Program-made: the position numbers and the translations under genes | Assembly: GCA_905250125.1 (NCBI GenBank) | Contig: CAJNOL010000675.1 | Span: forward strand, 1 to 64,000 | Reading direction: 5' to 3' | Source of the DNA: Rotaria sordida | Taxonomy: Eukaryota > Rotifera > Eurotatoria > Philodinida > Philodinidae | DNA: 64,000 bases | Part shown: positions 35,247-45,864 of the stretch, in pieces | Layout: every line of letters begins with the position of its first letter | How positions within the stretch are numbered: the first letter of the stretch is position 1 | Notes under the pieces: model-generated | Database searches by the model: none | What the model saw: only the letters and a program-made list of their open reading frames with translations | What the model was told of the DNA's origin: nothing

Positions 35247-35305
35247 AGTGTAGGCGTGGGTGTGGATGTGCCTATTCTCTCTTCTGAACACCCACACCCA
35301 CACCC
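35247..35305. repeat. GGGTGT/ACACCC hairpin block 6
   Basis: GAGTGTAGGCGTGGGTGTGG, then spacer TATTCTCTCTTCTGA (pyrimidine version of the GAAGAGAA spacer), then ACACCCACACCCACACCC. It sits at the left edge of the 178-bp array. Confidence 0.8.
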
Positions 35306-36540
35306 GAAATGACTCATCAGTGGATTCAGATATTGGAACCCAATGTTGTGAACTCACCATGCATTGCAAAACAACAACAAATACAGCATCATATAGAGAA
35401 GTAAATAATTTACAAGAATGTGTATTCGGAGTAAACGCAATCGATTTTGAAATGAGGTCGGGAAATAAAAAAAAAGACCTAGGTAACATGAGTCATCAGT
35501 GAGCTCGAATATTTGGACCCAATTTTGTGAACTCATCATGCATTGCAAAACAACAATAAATACACTATTAGATAGCGAATTCAATTCTCTATCTAGTGGT
35601 GTATTTATTGTTCTTTTGCAATGGATGATGAGTTCACAACGCTGGGTCGGAATATCTGAACGGAATGATGAATCATGCCAGTCGGGTCTTGTTTTTTCCT
35701 TTGCCGACTTCATTTCAAAATCGATTGTCTGTATTCGAAAAACACCATATTGTAGAGAATTTAATTCTCTATCTAATGATGTATTTGTTGTGGTTTTGCA
35801 ATGGATGGTCAGGTTACAAGGTTAAGTCCCAATATCTGTAGTCGCCCATGAGTGATGTGGGTGGGGGTCGTTTTTTCCTTTCCCGACCCCATGTAAAAAT
35901 CGTTTGTCTGTGTTTCAAATACACCATCTTGTAGAGAATTAAATTCTCTATTCAATGGTGTATTTATTGTGGTTTTGCAATGCGTGATGAGTTCACAATA
36001 TTGGGTCCGAATATGTGAATGGGCTGATGAATCATATCAGTGGAGTCTTTTTTTCTTTTGGTGAACACATTTCAAAATCGGTTATCTGTATACCAAATAC
36101 ACAATCTTGTAGAGAATTCAATTCTCTATCTAATGGTGTATTTATTGGATTTTTGCAATGGAAGATGAGTGGACAAAGGCCTTTCTCAATATCGGAAATG
36201 ACAGTGTCGGAGTGCCACTCACCAATTTTTTTTCCTTTGAAACCCACTTCAAAAATGGATTGTCTATACAAGAGTTATATGTTCTTGTAGAGCATTAAAT
36301 TCTGCATGGAGTGGTGTATTTTTTGTCCTTTTGCAATTGAATCTCAGTTGAGAAAAATCGAGAACAATGTCTTAACTCAGTATATTGAGATGTGATTCAC
36401 CTCTTTTTTTTCTGATCGGAAGACGTTTGGAAATTCATTCTCTATATAAGAGTTGTATACTCTTATAAATGATTCAATTGTGCATGTAATGATTTTTTTT
36501 GTGTTTTGCTTTGAAGTTTTCGTTTGGATGAAAAAGTTTC
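35306..36540. repeat. 178-bp tandem array with one inverted unit
   Basis: TTGTAGAGAATTNAATTCTC recurs at 35,750, 35,929, 36,107, 36,285 (GAGCATTAAATTC) and about 36,463, a spacing of 178-179 bp. Each copy is followed by a GTGTATTTATTG/TTTTGCAATGG stretch and GATGAGTTCAC. The first copy (about 35,340-35,500) is in the opposite orientation, making a local palindrome next to hairpin block 6; identity decays to the right. Because 178 is not a multiple of three, the ORFs here (to 119 codons) are by-products. Confidence 0.8.
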
Positions 36541-37879
36541 GTGTGTCAGTGTTTTATGCTCATCGAATGGTTGTTATGTCGAAGCCATGTCCATGATTTC
36601 GTCCTCCATAGTGGAGTTTTTATGTAGACCATCAGCGATTGGCTGATGTGTCGATCAATGAGAATTTATTTTCCTTCGTGGTAATTGTTCGTGTTCATGC
36701 TTGCTTCTCATCGATTACGAAACCTTTTCCCTACGAAACCTAAAAAGAGTTTCGATTTCGTTGCAAAGTGGAAAACTCTTTTTTAGTTTCGTATAAAACC
36801 TTTTTTGTTTCCAGTGTACTACTCCTTGTTAAGCCTTAATATTTTATCTACCTTGTACAACAATAGAAGAAAAAACAAATTAAGCTGTGATATAGTGTAC
36901 ATTTTTTTCAACCTTGTATTTACTCTCTCTCCGTCAACTAAGCTGTTCGAGTGGTGAAAGAGAGAACAAGCAAAACAACGATAATATACGTATGAAAAAA
37001 AAACAAGATATCTCAATAATATATGATCATGTGCTATTTAACGTATATGAATGAATGCACATAAGCCAAACTTATTTTTCTGATGTCTATATAAGCAATA
37101 TAATGCTTTCATTTTTTTGCATAGAATAACTTCGATTTATTAAACCATTATTCTACTTGTCAGTATAGAAGATTTCGCAAAAATAAAATGAACAAACGTA
37201 AGTCTTTTGAAATTGCATTCTCTTCAGAAGACCCTTTTAATTATCAGTATCCAACGGATTTTTCTATCCTTACGTAATACGACTAAGCTTATGTAGTGTT
37301 GTTTTCGTATTATAGTAAATATTTTTCTGCTGATAAAAATTCTAGGAAGTTCTGTATGAAATGAATAGTAGATATTAATTATTGTAACGCCACTCTTCTC
37401 ACTAAGCGTTTGAAGTAAGAATTGTCAATATGTTTTGTAAGTTTCATTGTAAAAAAAAATTCTTCCGCATTGTATTCTTTTACCATTCGAAAAGGTTTGA
37501 TCTTGCTGAAAATTAGATATGATACTGTACACAAAATAAGTGCTTCAGAAAATTTTTACGGAAGGAGTTTTCTTCAACTCGGTTTTGGCGATGAATATGT
37601 TTAGGATAATGTCTTCAGAGCGAATAGTTTTAATTGCATAATGAATGTTTTTCTGATGTCGATAATATTCGAGCCGAAAGGTCTTGAAAAAACCGTATTC
37701 TACATAAAATATCTCTGTTGTTAGGACTGTCAAGAGACTTTTCAAGTTATAATGAAGAAGTGGAATAATGAATTTATTTGGTGCATCTGTTATTCGAAAC
37801 TCTATGATGAAGATAAAAAACACAAAAGATTCTTCAGGAAAAGAAAAGCTTATTAGCGAAGTCCCATTGGGACTGAAAT
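36541..37879. other. Intergenic DNA, one weak small-gene candidate
   Basis: The ATG at 37,188 opens a 29-codon frame (stop TAA 37,275-37,277) with mixed composition (SFEIAFSSEDPFNYQYPTDF), preceded about 100 bp upstream by CTATATAAGC (37,088). It could be a short peptide gene or a first exon. GTAAGT within codons 4-5 is an alternative splice donor. The rest shows nothing recognised; the two AAACTCTTTTT-type stretches near 36,770 are simple repeats. Confidence 0.25.
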
Positions 37880-38104
37880 GTGAAACTCACACGTTCCGCA
37901 CAAAAAAACATATACAATGACCTTGAACTTCAGTTGCTCAGGTCTGTAATGCGGAAGTCTGTAAGGTGATGTATAATGAGGGTGCCGTTGCTATAGTCTG
38001 TAATGGGGACGGGAAGAGGAGTGGGAGCTGAAAAACTTCGACTTAAAACTTATACTCACTATTTTATTCGAAAATATTACGTAAGTTCCATAAAATGGCA
38101 TGCA
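37880..38104. mobile_element. GTGGAACTCAC-type MITE, short copy
   Basis: Left terminus TGTGAAACTCACACG, right terminus ACGTAAGTTCCATAAAAT preceded by ACTCACTATTTTATTCGAAA. Inside are several GTCTGTAATG motifs (reverse of CATTACAGAC). It is the same family as 15,143-15,800 and the stretch at 10,120. Confidence 0.65.
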
Positions 38105-38523
38105 TGTCTGGAGAAAGGATAATTTCGTTAAAATATTTCTAGTTCTGAGATTTTGTTGCGTATTTTTCAGTCACTGCGAGCAATCATAATTGCTACATTT
38201 TTCTGCTATACAGATAATTATAATATCAAGCATGTATAATCGGTATAAGATATCTTGGTATTATAACCTCCCTGAATCCCATATGTACGGGGGTGATCAG
38301 TCTGCCGGACATTCCAATTGTCTTTTTATCGTACTACTTCTACAACGTATTAGATAAATGTGATTTTCTTATCAGTTATAGTATTCATATAGTGCTGATA
38401 ATCTGTCAACGACAAGAGATCTCTATCATGTCCTCAGTCAAAATAGTTCACATTTATCTAAAACCTCATAGAATCAGTATGATCAAAAACACAGTTGGGG
38501 TACCAGGCCAGATTGATCATCTC

Positions 38524-38880
38524 CATATATACATGACTTATTATGACTAGTATGGTGCTATCGAAATCCGTTACACAAGTATTTGCAAGGACCATACTCA
38601 AAGAATTTTTAAAGACATAGTAAGGCCTACTTATGGAGAAAAAATATTGATGGGATATCTTCAAATAATGGAGACGGAAGTGAAACACCTTCCTGAATCT
38701 CATATATATATGACCTATTGGGATCAGTATGGTCCTATCAAAATCCAAAGTGCAAGTGTTTGAAAGATCCATGCTCAGACAGTTTTGAAGGACATAGTAA
38801 GGACTAGTTATGGAGAAAAAATGATGACGGAATCTCTTCAAATAATGTAGATCGAAGATATACAAGCCAGCCATCGGTTA
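38524..38880. repeat. Two tandem copies of a 177-bp unit
   Basis: CATATATACATGACTTATTA at 38,524 is repeated as CATATATATATGACCTATTG at 38,701, with matching downstream pieces (TATGGTGCTATC/TATGGTCCTATC; GTTATGGAGAAAAAATGATG and a related TTATGGAGAAAAAATATTG). A third remnant may begin near 38,279. Function unknown. Confidence 0.65.
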
Positions 38881-39101
38881 CTGTTATCCTATAGCTTCTA
38901 TGTTCCATATACCCTTTACATACATATGTTTAAATCAGTAGGAGAATCACTGTTATAACCAAAACTATTATCTAGGTAGGTAATGGAATCAATTGCTTTT
39001 GTAATTATATATAATTAGTGGAGGTTTTCTTATGATTTTCAAATAGGATCGATTTTGCTAGCAAATTCACCCCCATCCTTTGGAATTTATGCACTTTGGA
39101 G
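38881..39101. other. Intergenic DNA, nothing recognised
   Basis: AT-rich, with no ORF or repeat of note. Confidence 0.4.
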
Positions 39102-40064
39102 CTCACTTTTTTTTTACTACCTCGAATAAGTTTTTATTGTTTGAACTTTATTTTTTTTAATGAAAGGATGCGCCGTGAAATTCTCTACACAATGGTATAT
39201 TTCAGTTTATTTGAATATTTCCAATTGTAGCTGAAGAGCTTGCTACATTTGTTAACTGGTATTCTCTTCACATTGCACTAGCATTAAATCGAGTCTTTCA
39301 GCTGGATTTGTTATGTTTTTCGAAAAGATTCAAAACAATTTCTCCACTACCTTTTTTGGGATTGTATGATTGTACAGCAAACAATTCTCCAGGAAATAGC
39401 CAAGGAGATCACACGGAGCTTGGATCCCTTGGAAAGAAAATTTTTTAAAGGGTAGCAGCGTTCCAATAATTTTGTGCCAGAAAAAACTTTTCTCTCATGT
39501 GGGTCCACATTTCTGTAGTCCGTTCGCTTCGTCAGAAAATTATTGACTGCGTGCTTGCAATTCTCTAAAGTTGATATGTTCAAACGTCTAATATCGCTTA
39601 TTGATGAGTTATTAAAGAGTCTACGACACACTCACCAATTGAGACCAGATTGTGATTTCACAGTTTCGACTCGTATCGGAATCGTAGAGTTTTTAGAATA
39701 GCTCAGCAATAAGTCATACTAGTCTTTGAACATTTCAACTTTAGAGAACTGTTTGCAATATAGTCATACAACCTCAAAAAAGGTAGTGGAGAAATTGTTT
39801 TGAATCTTTTCGAAAAATATAACAAATCCAGCTGAAAGACTCGATTTAATGCTAGTGCAATGTGAAGAGAATACCAGTTAACAAATGTAGCAAGCTCTTC
39901 AGCCACAATTGGAAATATTCAAATAAACTGAAATATACCATTGTGTAGAGAATTTCACGGCACATCTTTTCATTAAAAAAAAATAAAATTCAGACAATAA
40001 AACCTGATTCGAGATATAAGCGAAAAACAAAGTGACCAATCATTTATGGACCACCCTTTATATA
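39102..40064. mobile_element. Palindromic mariner-like non-autonomous element
   Basis: The arms (39,102-39,392 and about 39,742-40,064) match in reverse, for example GTGAAATTCTCTACACAATG / CATTGTGTAGAGAATTTCAC and GAAAAGATTCAAAACAATTT / AAATTGTTTTGAATCTTTTC. The right end (ATTCGAGATATAAGCG, AAAGTGACCAATCA, GACCACCC) equals the 3' end of the mariner fragment at 8.7 kb. The spacer contains a 94-codon minus-strand ORF with no transposase motif. The element ends about 270 bp before the GT8 start codon. Confidence 0.7.
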
Positions 40065-40075
40065 TAGAAAGATGC
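40065..40075 (+). promoter_or_regulatory. Possible TATA box of the GT8 gene
   Basis: CTTTATATATAGAAAG at about 40,057 directly follows the GACCACCC end of the palindromic element and precedes the ATG by about 265 bp. That is far for a TATA box unless a 5' UTR or intron lies between, so the call is weak. Confidence 0.3.
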
Positions 40076-40335
40076 AGAAGATCAGTCTCTTTCAAACGGT
40101 GAAAACGGCAGACGATCGATAGCCCTTTTTGTTGAATGGTTGTTCGAAAAACAGCCAGTCGCCTTTTATTTTGTAATGGACGTTAGGTCGAGAGCTGCTA
40201 TATTATTTCTAGTCGATCTATCTAATATGCATGATTTCATGATACTGAAACACTACACGTCTGATTATGTTTTCAGAACAGATATAGTAAAAAGGAAATT
40301 TTCCATTGACTTTTGACAATTTCATCATCAAGTAC

Positions 40336-41355
40336 ATGATATCAACTCGTTGGTTCAAGATTCGTGGCCGAAAGATAGTGTACAGTGGATTTATTTTACT
40401 ATTATTTGTACAAATTATTTGGTTCTTAACAATACCCAATTGTACTAATGATTTTTGTCTCCGCTTATTGTCGATGCCCTTGGAACTGAAAAACATCACT
40501 CGACGTGAAGCTATTGTATCGGTGTTGAGTGCTGATTTATATCTACCTGCAATTCTTGTTCTTGGTTATACATTGAAAAACTGCAATGCTACTATCGGCA
40601 GAAATATGATCTTATTCATTCCAGATGGAACTATCACGGAAACACGCCATATTATGATGCTCAGAACCGTTGGCTGGACAGTGATGTATGTGAAACCGAG
40701 ATATTTTCCTGGCAACGTGACTTCACGATTGGCTCACGGCTTAGTTAAATTATACGCATGGAATATGACTCAGTATGATATAATTGCTACCATAGACGCA
40801 GACTCAATGATTATTGGTTCAATCGAAGAACCATTTTGGCTAATACGCACCGATTCTAAGATTCAAATAATGGCAGTCAAACATCCGAGAAAATTGCACC
40901 AAGATAATAAAGGACCACGTACTTATTTCAATGCTGGTGTGCTCTTCTTTCGGCCCAATACTCGCCATTTCAACGAGCTAATGCGCGTTTCTTCTAATAA
41001 CAGTTATTATGATCTCACTTTTCCGCAACAGAATCTGCTCAACACATATTTTCGTGGTCGCTGGGCTGTCTTACCAATGGCCTTCAATTTGCTCGACCGT
41101 TTGGACAAGAGATCTTTCAGGTGGGTTGAAGAAAGAAAAAGAGCTCGCATCATACACTTCGCAGGTAAACATAAACCATGGAACATTGCGAACAAAACAA
41201 GACCAACGAAACGTGAAACATATCAAATTTGGTATCATTCCTTTGCTACTCTTGTCCGTAAGTATGGATGGCACGAAGAAGACTTTCTAGCACCTCGTGC
41301 ATCGAGTGAGTTACGGCGCAATTTACAATTCAAGAAACTGATCGCTATAACATAG
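40336..41355 (+). CDS. Glycosyltransferase family 8 (glycogenin-like) type II membrane protein
   Basis: A single exon of 339 aa; the ATG at 40,336 is the first in frame. A short basic cytoplasmic end is followed by one membrane helix (about residues 15-33), so the catalytic domain faces the Golgi/ER lumen; NxT/NxS sites (for example NMT, NVT) fit that. Hallmarks of the GT-A fold are present: SADLYLPAILVLGYTL near the N-terminus of the domain, the metal/UDP-binding DAD at 144-146, FNAGVLFFRP (178-187), the QQNLLN helix and the closing HFAGKHKPW (254-262). These retaining enzymes transfer glucose, xylose, glucuronate or similar from a UDP-sugar. Cytosolic glycogenin lacks an anchor, so plant GUX/PGSIP-like or xyloside-transferase-like roles are closer. 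Donor and acceptor are unknown. Confidence 0.9.
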   Translation: MISTRWFKIRGRKIVYSGFILLLFVQIIWFLTIPNCTNDFCLRLLSMPLELKNITRREAIVSVLSADLYLPAILVLGYTLKNCNATIGRNMILFIPDGTITETRHIMMLRTVGWTVMYVKPRYFPGNVTSRLAHGLVKLYAWNMTQYDIIATIDADSMIIGSIEEPFWLIRTDSKIQIMAVKHPRKLHQDNKGPRTYFNAGVLFFRPNTRHFNELMRVSSNNSYYDLTFPQQNLLNTYFRGRWAVLPMAFNLLDRLDKRSFRWVEERKRARIIHFAGKHKPWNIANKTRPTKRETYQIWYHSFATLVRKYGWHEEDFLAPRASSELRRNLQFKKLIAIT

Positions 41356-41539
41356 CTTGCACTCATTCAAACTATCTTCCAATATAGTTATGGTAACATG
41401 ATGGAAGTTGGTTGTGAATGAAATAGAGTTTCATTTAAAAACCATATATCATTGACGTTATTTCACATAACTCCAGCTAAGCTTCTCAGTTCTATGTATT
41501 TTGAGAAACATGATTGTTAATAATTGTTGAAGTATATAT

Positions 41540-41545
41540 AATAAA
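41540..41545 (+). terminator. Polyadenylation signal AATAAA
   Basis: The hexamer lies 185 bp after the GT8 stop codon, within TATATATAATAAAG. Confidence 0.5.
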
Positions 41546-41682
41546 GTTAGACCCACTTCCTTTCTTCTCAGACGGTGAAATATACATATGTCGAAAAAGT
41601 CACTATAGTGTAACAAATCAGAGGTCTAAGCAGGGACACTTTATAAATCTGACCTGCGCATGACACACCATTGGAACCTTGC

Positions 41683-41855
41683 AGGGCGTAGGTGGGTGTG
41701 GGTGTGGGTGTGGGGGTGCGGTTGTAGGTGTGGGTGTGCGTGTAGGTGTGTGGGTGTGAGTGTGGGGTGGGTGTGGATGTAGAATGTGAGGCTTCTCATC
41801 ATTTAGATCCACACCCACACTCCCCACCCACGCCCACACACCCATCCTTTTGTAG
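41683..41855. repeat. GGGTGT/ACACCC hairpin block 7
   Basis: About 110 bp of GGGTGT-type repeats, then the spacer GAGGCTTCTCATCATTTAGA, then ACACCCACACTCCCCACCCA and further C-rich repeat, ending CATCCTTTTGTAG. The TTTTGTAG end is shared with blocks 2 and 8. Confidence 0.8.
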
Positions 41856-43710
41856 AGAAAGAAAAGTTGCACAATATATACAAAATAATCGCTAGATATT
41901 AAATTATATCAATGTAGCTTATTTTATTCAATTTTTAATCATCTATCTTCTGGTATATACCATGAAAAATTCTCATAATCTGTTGAAATGTAAACTAACA
42001 CATCTCTTATATGGTATATTTTCTTGTTTTTTTCAAAAAAAAATGTATGATAGTGCTAAAAGTCAGTATGGGCTAACTTTCTGAAGGAAGGATGTCAGAA
42101 GCTAAAATTTTGGGATTGGTGGTTTTAGATATTGATGTATGAATGAGCAAAAAACAAAAAAAAAGCTTTTACCCAGTGCCTCGGTTCGTCCGTCCTCTCA
42201 TGAATCGTCTCTTAATAGAGTGCTACAAATAAAATATATATTTCATATTGAGATTCTAATTATATTTATTAGATATTTCGCAGCTATTCGGTGTTATATG
42301 TTTAGAATATGCTACAAGCATTCGCATCTTCAAGTTTCTTCTACTCCAATAGAACTACAAATCTACTACTAGTAATATACTAATGACTTGTAAAACAATT
42401 ACTTATCTTTCAGATCGATGAATTCTTTAATAGACAATATAGGCTCAAATATATACATTTTTTAGACTTCTAAATCGATTGTTTGGCTCTAAAAGTAATT
42501 TATAAATAGTTTCCAATTTTAGAGTTCTTATCAAGAAATGTTGATAATTCTCGAGGAAATATTTCCAGATTTTAAATCGTTTCTGGATCAAGACTATTTA
42601 TTTGATGAGTGTTGGTGAGCATCGAAAAAATTTAGCGTAATTTGACTTGCTAGGTGTTCGTCCTGATGATATAAAATTTCTACTAAATTTTTCAACGAAA
42701 TTTTGTAGTCGGCTTCAGATTGCGTTAAAAGTTGAAATTTTCAGAATGAATTAGTCACATTCAAAGCACCATATTTGCAAATTTTCAAGTCAAAAGTCTA
42801 CTTTCGGCATCATCTGTGCAAGACTATCGGGCTTTTGTTGAAAAATTCAATAGAAAATCTATTTTTTTGTTAGAAATCTTACAAGTAAAAAGGGTAAGAT
42901 AAGCACAGATAAGCAGCATGAAGTACGAAGTATAATTAGATATGATAGTAAGTTATTAGCTACGATAACTGTAGAAATTTTCTTCGTCTCTCTTTTTCCG
43001 TCTACTACATTCCGAGAGGAAAGGAGGCGGAGTCGGAAGCATCACCTCTCCCTTTCCTCTAATCTCGAGAAATTTTCGTTTTTTCTCAGCTAAGCTCTAG
43101 CATTTTATTCATTTTTTTGAGCACCGATCCTCACTACCTGAGGAGGTAGCCCTCATAAATACTAAGATTTACGCAAAATAATAAAGAATCTAATAAAATA
43201 TAATTCTCAATGTTATTTTTTCTATCTTTCCATTATTTAGACGAAACAATTTTCAATCGTACCTTTTAAAAATGAAATTTTATCGCTTGTTATCAATATT
43301 ATTAGAAATATAGAAAGATATTTAACAGAAAAAATAATTTAATATAGTTACATATGTCTTTACTACGTTCAGTAATCTATGATATTTTTATTGTGGTCCA
43401 TCTTCAATCTTTTTTTCTACAATTATCATTTGATATTTTTCCTTCAATTATGATTTCTTCGAATCTGTTAGAATTACATGTTGATGTAAATGGACCTATT
43501 GGCTTTTACTGAGCGAAACAAAAATGAGCAAATATTGTCAAACATACCTGAGTATACTCATTTTTGAGATGCTAAATTTGAATAAAGTAGTGTTGGAAAG
43601 TTAGAGTGCACGTAAAAGGATGAGAACTTCGATTTTCTTGTTAACAGTGGAAATTCAACTTTTTCTCATGCTGTTTGTAACTTCATAGAACATTGTATAG
43701 CTGGTTTGAT
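41856..43710. other. Intergenic DNA, probably decayed mobile sequence in part
   Basis: A GGTATATACC-type motif near 41,951 and GAAATTTTCAGAATG motifs at about 42,730 resemble the dispersed elements elsewhere. A GC-richer piece at 42,990-43,080 (GAAAGGAGGCGGAGTCGG) is unclassified. No gene was recognised. Confidence 0.35.
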
Positions 43711-43715
43711 CTAAA

Positions 43716-44085
43716 GCCCCCCCCCCCCCCAAAATAGACGGCCACCCTATATTAGAAGGCCATCCCCTGTATAAGGCCATGTCCGAGCAAAAGTTCAAAC
43801 GCTCTATTAGAAGGCCATGTACTAATTAATTAATATATTCCAAAATTATCGAAATTTTCATAAATATTAATTAATAATTAAGGACACATAACCGATTTTC
43901 TAATGTTTTTTTGCGAAATCCTTCCTTTCCTATCNNNNNNNNNNNNNNNNNNNNNNNNNNNNNNNNNNNNNNNNNNNNNNNNNNNNNNNNNNNNNNNNNN
44001 NNNNNNNNNNNNNNNNNNNNNNNNNNNNNNNNNNGACACTGTATAAGGGCATGCCCTTTTATTCTGGGAGGGGGTTTATATCTGA
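43716..44085. mobile_element. Poly-C-ended TIR element with GGCCATG core, split by an assembly gap
   Basis: The left end (a run of ten C then AAAATAGACGGCCACCC) is mirrored at the right by GGGCATGCCCTTTTATTC and GGGAGGGGG. Between them are spaced copies of TATTAGAAGGCCAT and GTATAAGGCCATG. The 100-N gap lies inside. It has the same plan (GC-rich terminus, simple core) as the other short elements. Confidence 0.55.
43935..44034. other. Assembly gap, 100 N
   Basis: Exactly 100 N, the usual placeholder for a gap of unknown size. It falls inside a repeat, which probably caused the break. Confidence 0.95.
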
Positions 44086-44453
44086 CTTCTATAATGCTTG
44101 AGATTTTCAACATTGTATTTAATCTATAGTAATGCATATATTTATTTATTTATAAAAATTACAAAAAAAAACAAAAAAGATAGAAACATTCACTTGTAAT
44201 GCATCAGTGAAAAACAAAATTATAGAAAATTTTTTTTTGTGAGTTTAACCGACTGAATGATCTAAATAAAAAATAATAAGTGCAATCAAGAAAACATTTA
44301 CATTAAATACCTCATTGATATGAACTGAAATAAAAAAAATAAACAATTGCAATTAAAAAACTATTCACTTCGATGTGATTCAATCGTAAAAACTGATCTA
44401 AAATGAAGAAATAAGTATAATTTAAATAAAAGAGAAACCTATTTCTAAATTAA
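44086..44453. other. Intergenic DNA, nothing recognised
   Basis: Very A-rich, with homopolymer A runs. Confidence 0.4.
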
Positions 44454-45864
44454 ATGGTGCTTCTACACGATATGCACCGCTTGTTATAACAACAATGACA
44501 GGAAAGGAAAAAAAGATAAATGGCGCCTCGCTTTAACCATTAAACATAAGAGACGTTTAGATGTCATAATAAGCAAGTAGAAAGATAATTTATTCAAGAA
44601 AAAAAAAGACAAGATAAGAGCAAGCATTAAGAGAATAAATAAAGAGCAGAACTTATAAGAACAAAGCAAGTGATTAAACAAGAAGATACCAGAGTCTTAT
44701 GTGACGAATGAGGTTTTCGAGAGGTCGATCGCCGAACTTTTTTCGCCACATGAATTCAGTCAGATGTGTTTGTAGCTGAGTTACGTGCTGACCCATATTA
44801 CTTTTTTTCTTCATCTTAGCACACATCCACATGTTTTCGATATTCTGGGTGTGAGCACCAGTTTCAGGGTTAACAAAATTACGAGAATGATTTACAGTGT
44901 CGTGCTCATAATCATGTGGCAAATGAGAGATTGTATTATAGGCCTTCCACTTGTCGCTGAATATCGTAGTCCCGGGCAGAATGTATTTCTCGATGATCGG
45001 TAGAAGAGTAGTAGCTTTACGATCATCGACTAAAATAGCAAAACAATCTTTTGTGTCTCTATCTGTACCTCCGAAGACCCATTGATTAGAGACTTTTCGA
45101 CCTTTATTGTGTTTCCTTTTCGTCCAGGCACTTTCGTCGATCTCGACTATATGACCAGGTCCGCCGATAACAGTAGGAAATTTCAAAAAATATAATGTAC
45201 TTATCTCTCGAGTCATGGTCTTCCAATCGACTATTGTACTTTCGCTGGCAAAACCACAATGACGATGTAGGTACTCGTGGCTATCAACTGATTGAGACCT
45301 GTAGAACATAAGGTCTAAAATTTACTGTAATTTAAGTTTTGATTGATAAAAAAAAGTGCCGTGGCGAATAGAACGAGTAGATCGACAAGTATAACAGCGC
45401 CAACAGTATTTATCTGAATATCGATCAGTTGCACTTAAATACCAGTTCTGATGACCTTTATTACATGGCGATGTTGGAATGAATGCGATCAATCCCAAAA
45501 GCTGGCAAAAAGCAATAGTATCCTCGATGTTACGTTTACATTCGTTCCATTGTCGATTGAAGAAATCGTCAATTGCAGGCAGAGGTGAATAAGCCATTAT
45601 TATGTATTGAGAGTGTTTTCGTTTCTTGAGCTATGCTCTTTTATATTCTCAGAAACAATTTCATTTATTTTACCAATTAGCACTTCGTAAGTCTTTCAGT
45701 TGATTATATTTGGATTGAAAAAAATGATATTTTCTCCCCTTCATATAATTACGACATCTAAACGTCTCTTATGTTTAATGGTTAAAGTGAGGCGCCAATT
45801 ATCTTTTTTTTCTTTTCTGTCATTGTTGTTATAACAAGAGGTGCATATCGTGTAGAAGCACCAT
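44454..45864 (-). mobile_element. Merlin-type (IS1595/ISXO2-like) DNA transposon, near complete
   Basis: Terminal inverted repeats of about 112-122 bp start ATGGTGCTTCTACACGATAT at 44,454 and end at 45,864 with the reverse. They continue through TTGTTATAACAACAATGACA, GGCGCC and CATAAGAGACGTTTAGATG. The total is 1411 bp with one transposase gene on the minus strand. No clear flanking duplication was found: TAAATTAA on the left and ATAGTCTA on the right do not match. Long, well-matched termini suggest fairly recent activity. Confidence 0.85.
44674..45597 (-). pseudogene. Merlin/ISXO2-like DDE transposase with one in-frame stop
   Basis: One minus-strand frame of 308 codons starts at ATG 45,597 and ends at 44,674, interrupted only by TAA at 45,322-45,324. 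The N-terminal third has a zinc-ribbon-like Cys pattern (CNKGH, CWRCYTC) as in ISXO2 proteins. The catalytic domain shows VEIDESAW (first Asp), SDKWKAY (second Asp) and HTQNIENMW (Glu), so the DDE triad is intact. The two halves read on in the same frame across the stop (KLKLQ-stop-ILDLMFYRSQS), so a single nonsense change separates this copy from an open gene. Readthrough, or a very short intron, are the only ways it could be expressed as it stands. Confidence 0.88.

Noticed and set aside
35202..36290. ORFs of 79-119 codons
   Set aside because: They lie in the 178-bp tandem array; since 178 is not a multiple of three, each copy is read in a different frame.
40306..40335. Upstream extension of the GT8 frame
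   Set aside because: It begins with TTG; the first ATG at 40,336 places the membrane anchor at a normal distance from the N-terminus.
43871..44137. ORFs running through N positions
   Set aside because: They are continuous only because the gap is treated as open; there is no sequence evidence.
44674..45324. 27-nt intron instead of a stop in the Merlin transposase
   Set aside because: A GT-AG interval of 27 nt exists just after the TTACA codons, but it is shorter than any intron seen here, and its sequence encodes residues expected in the family.
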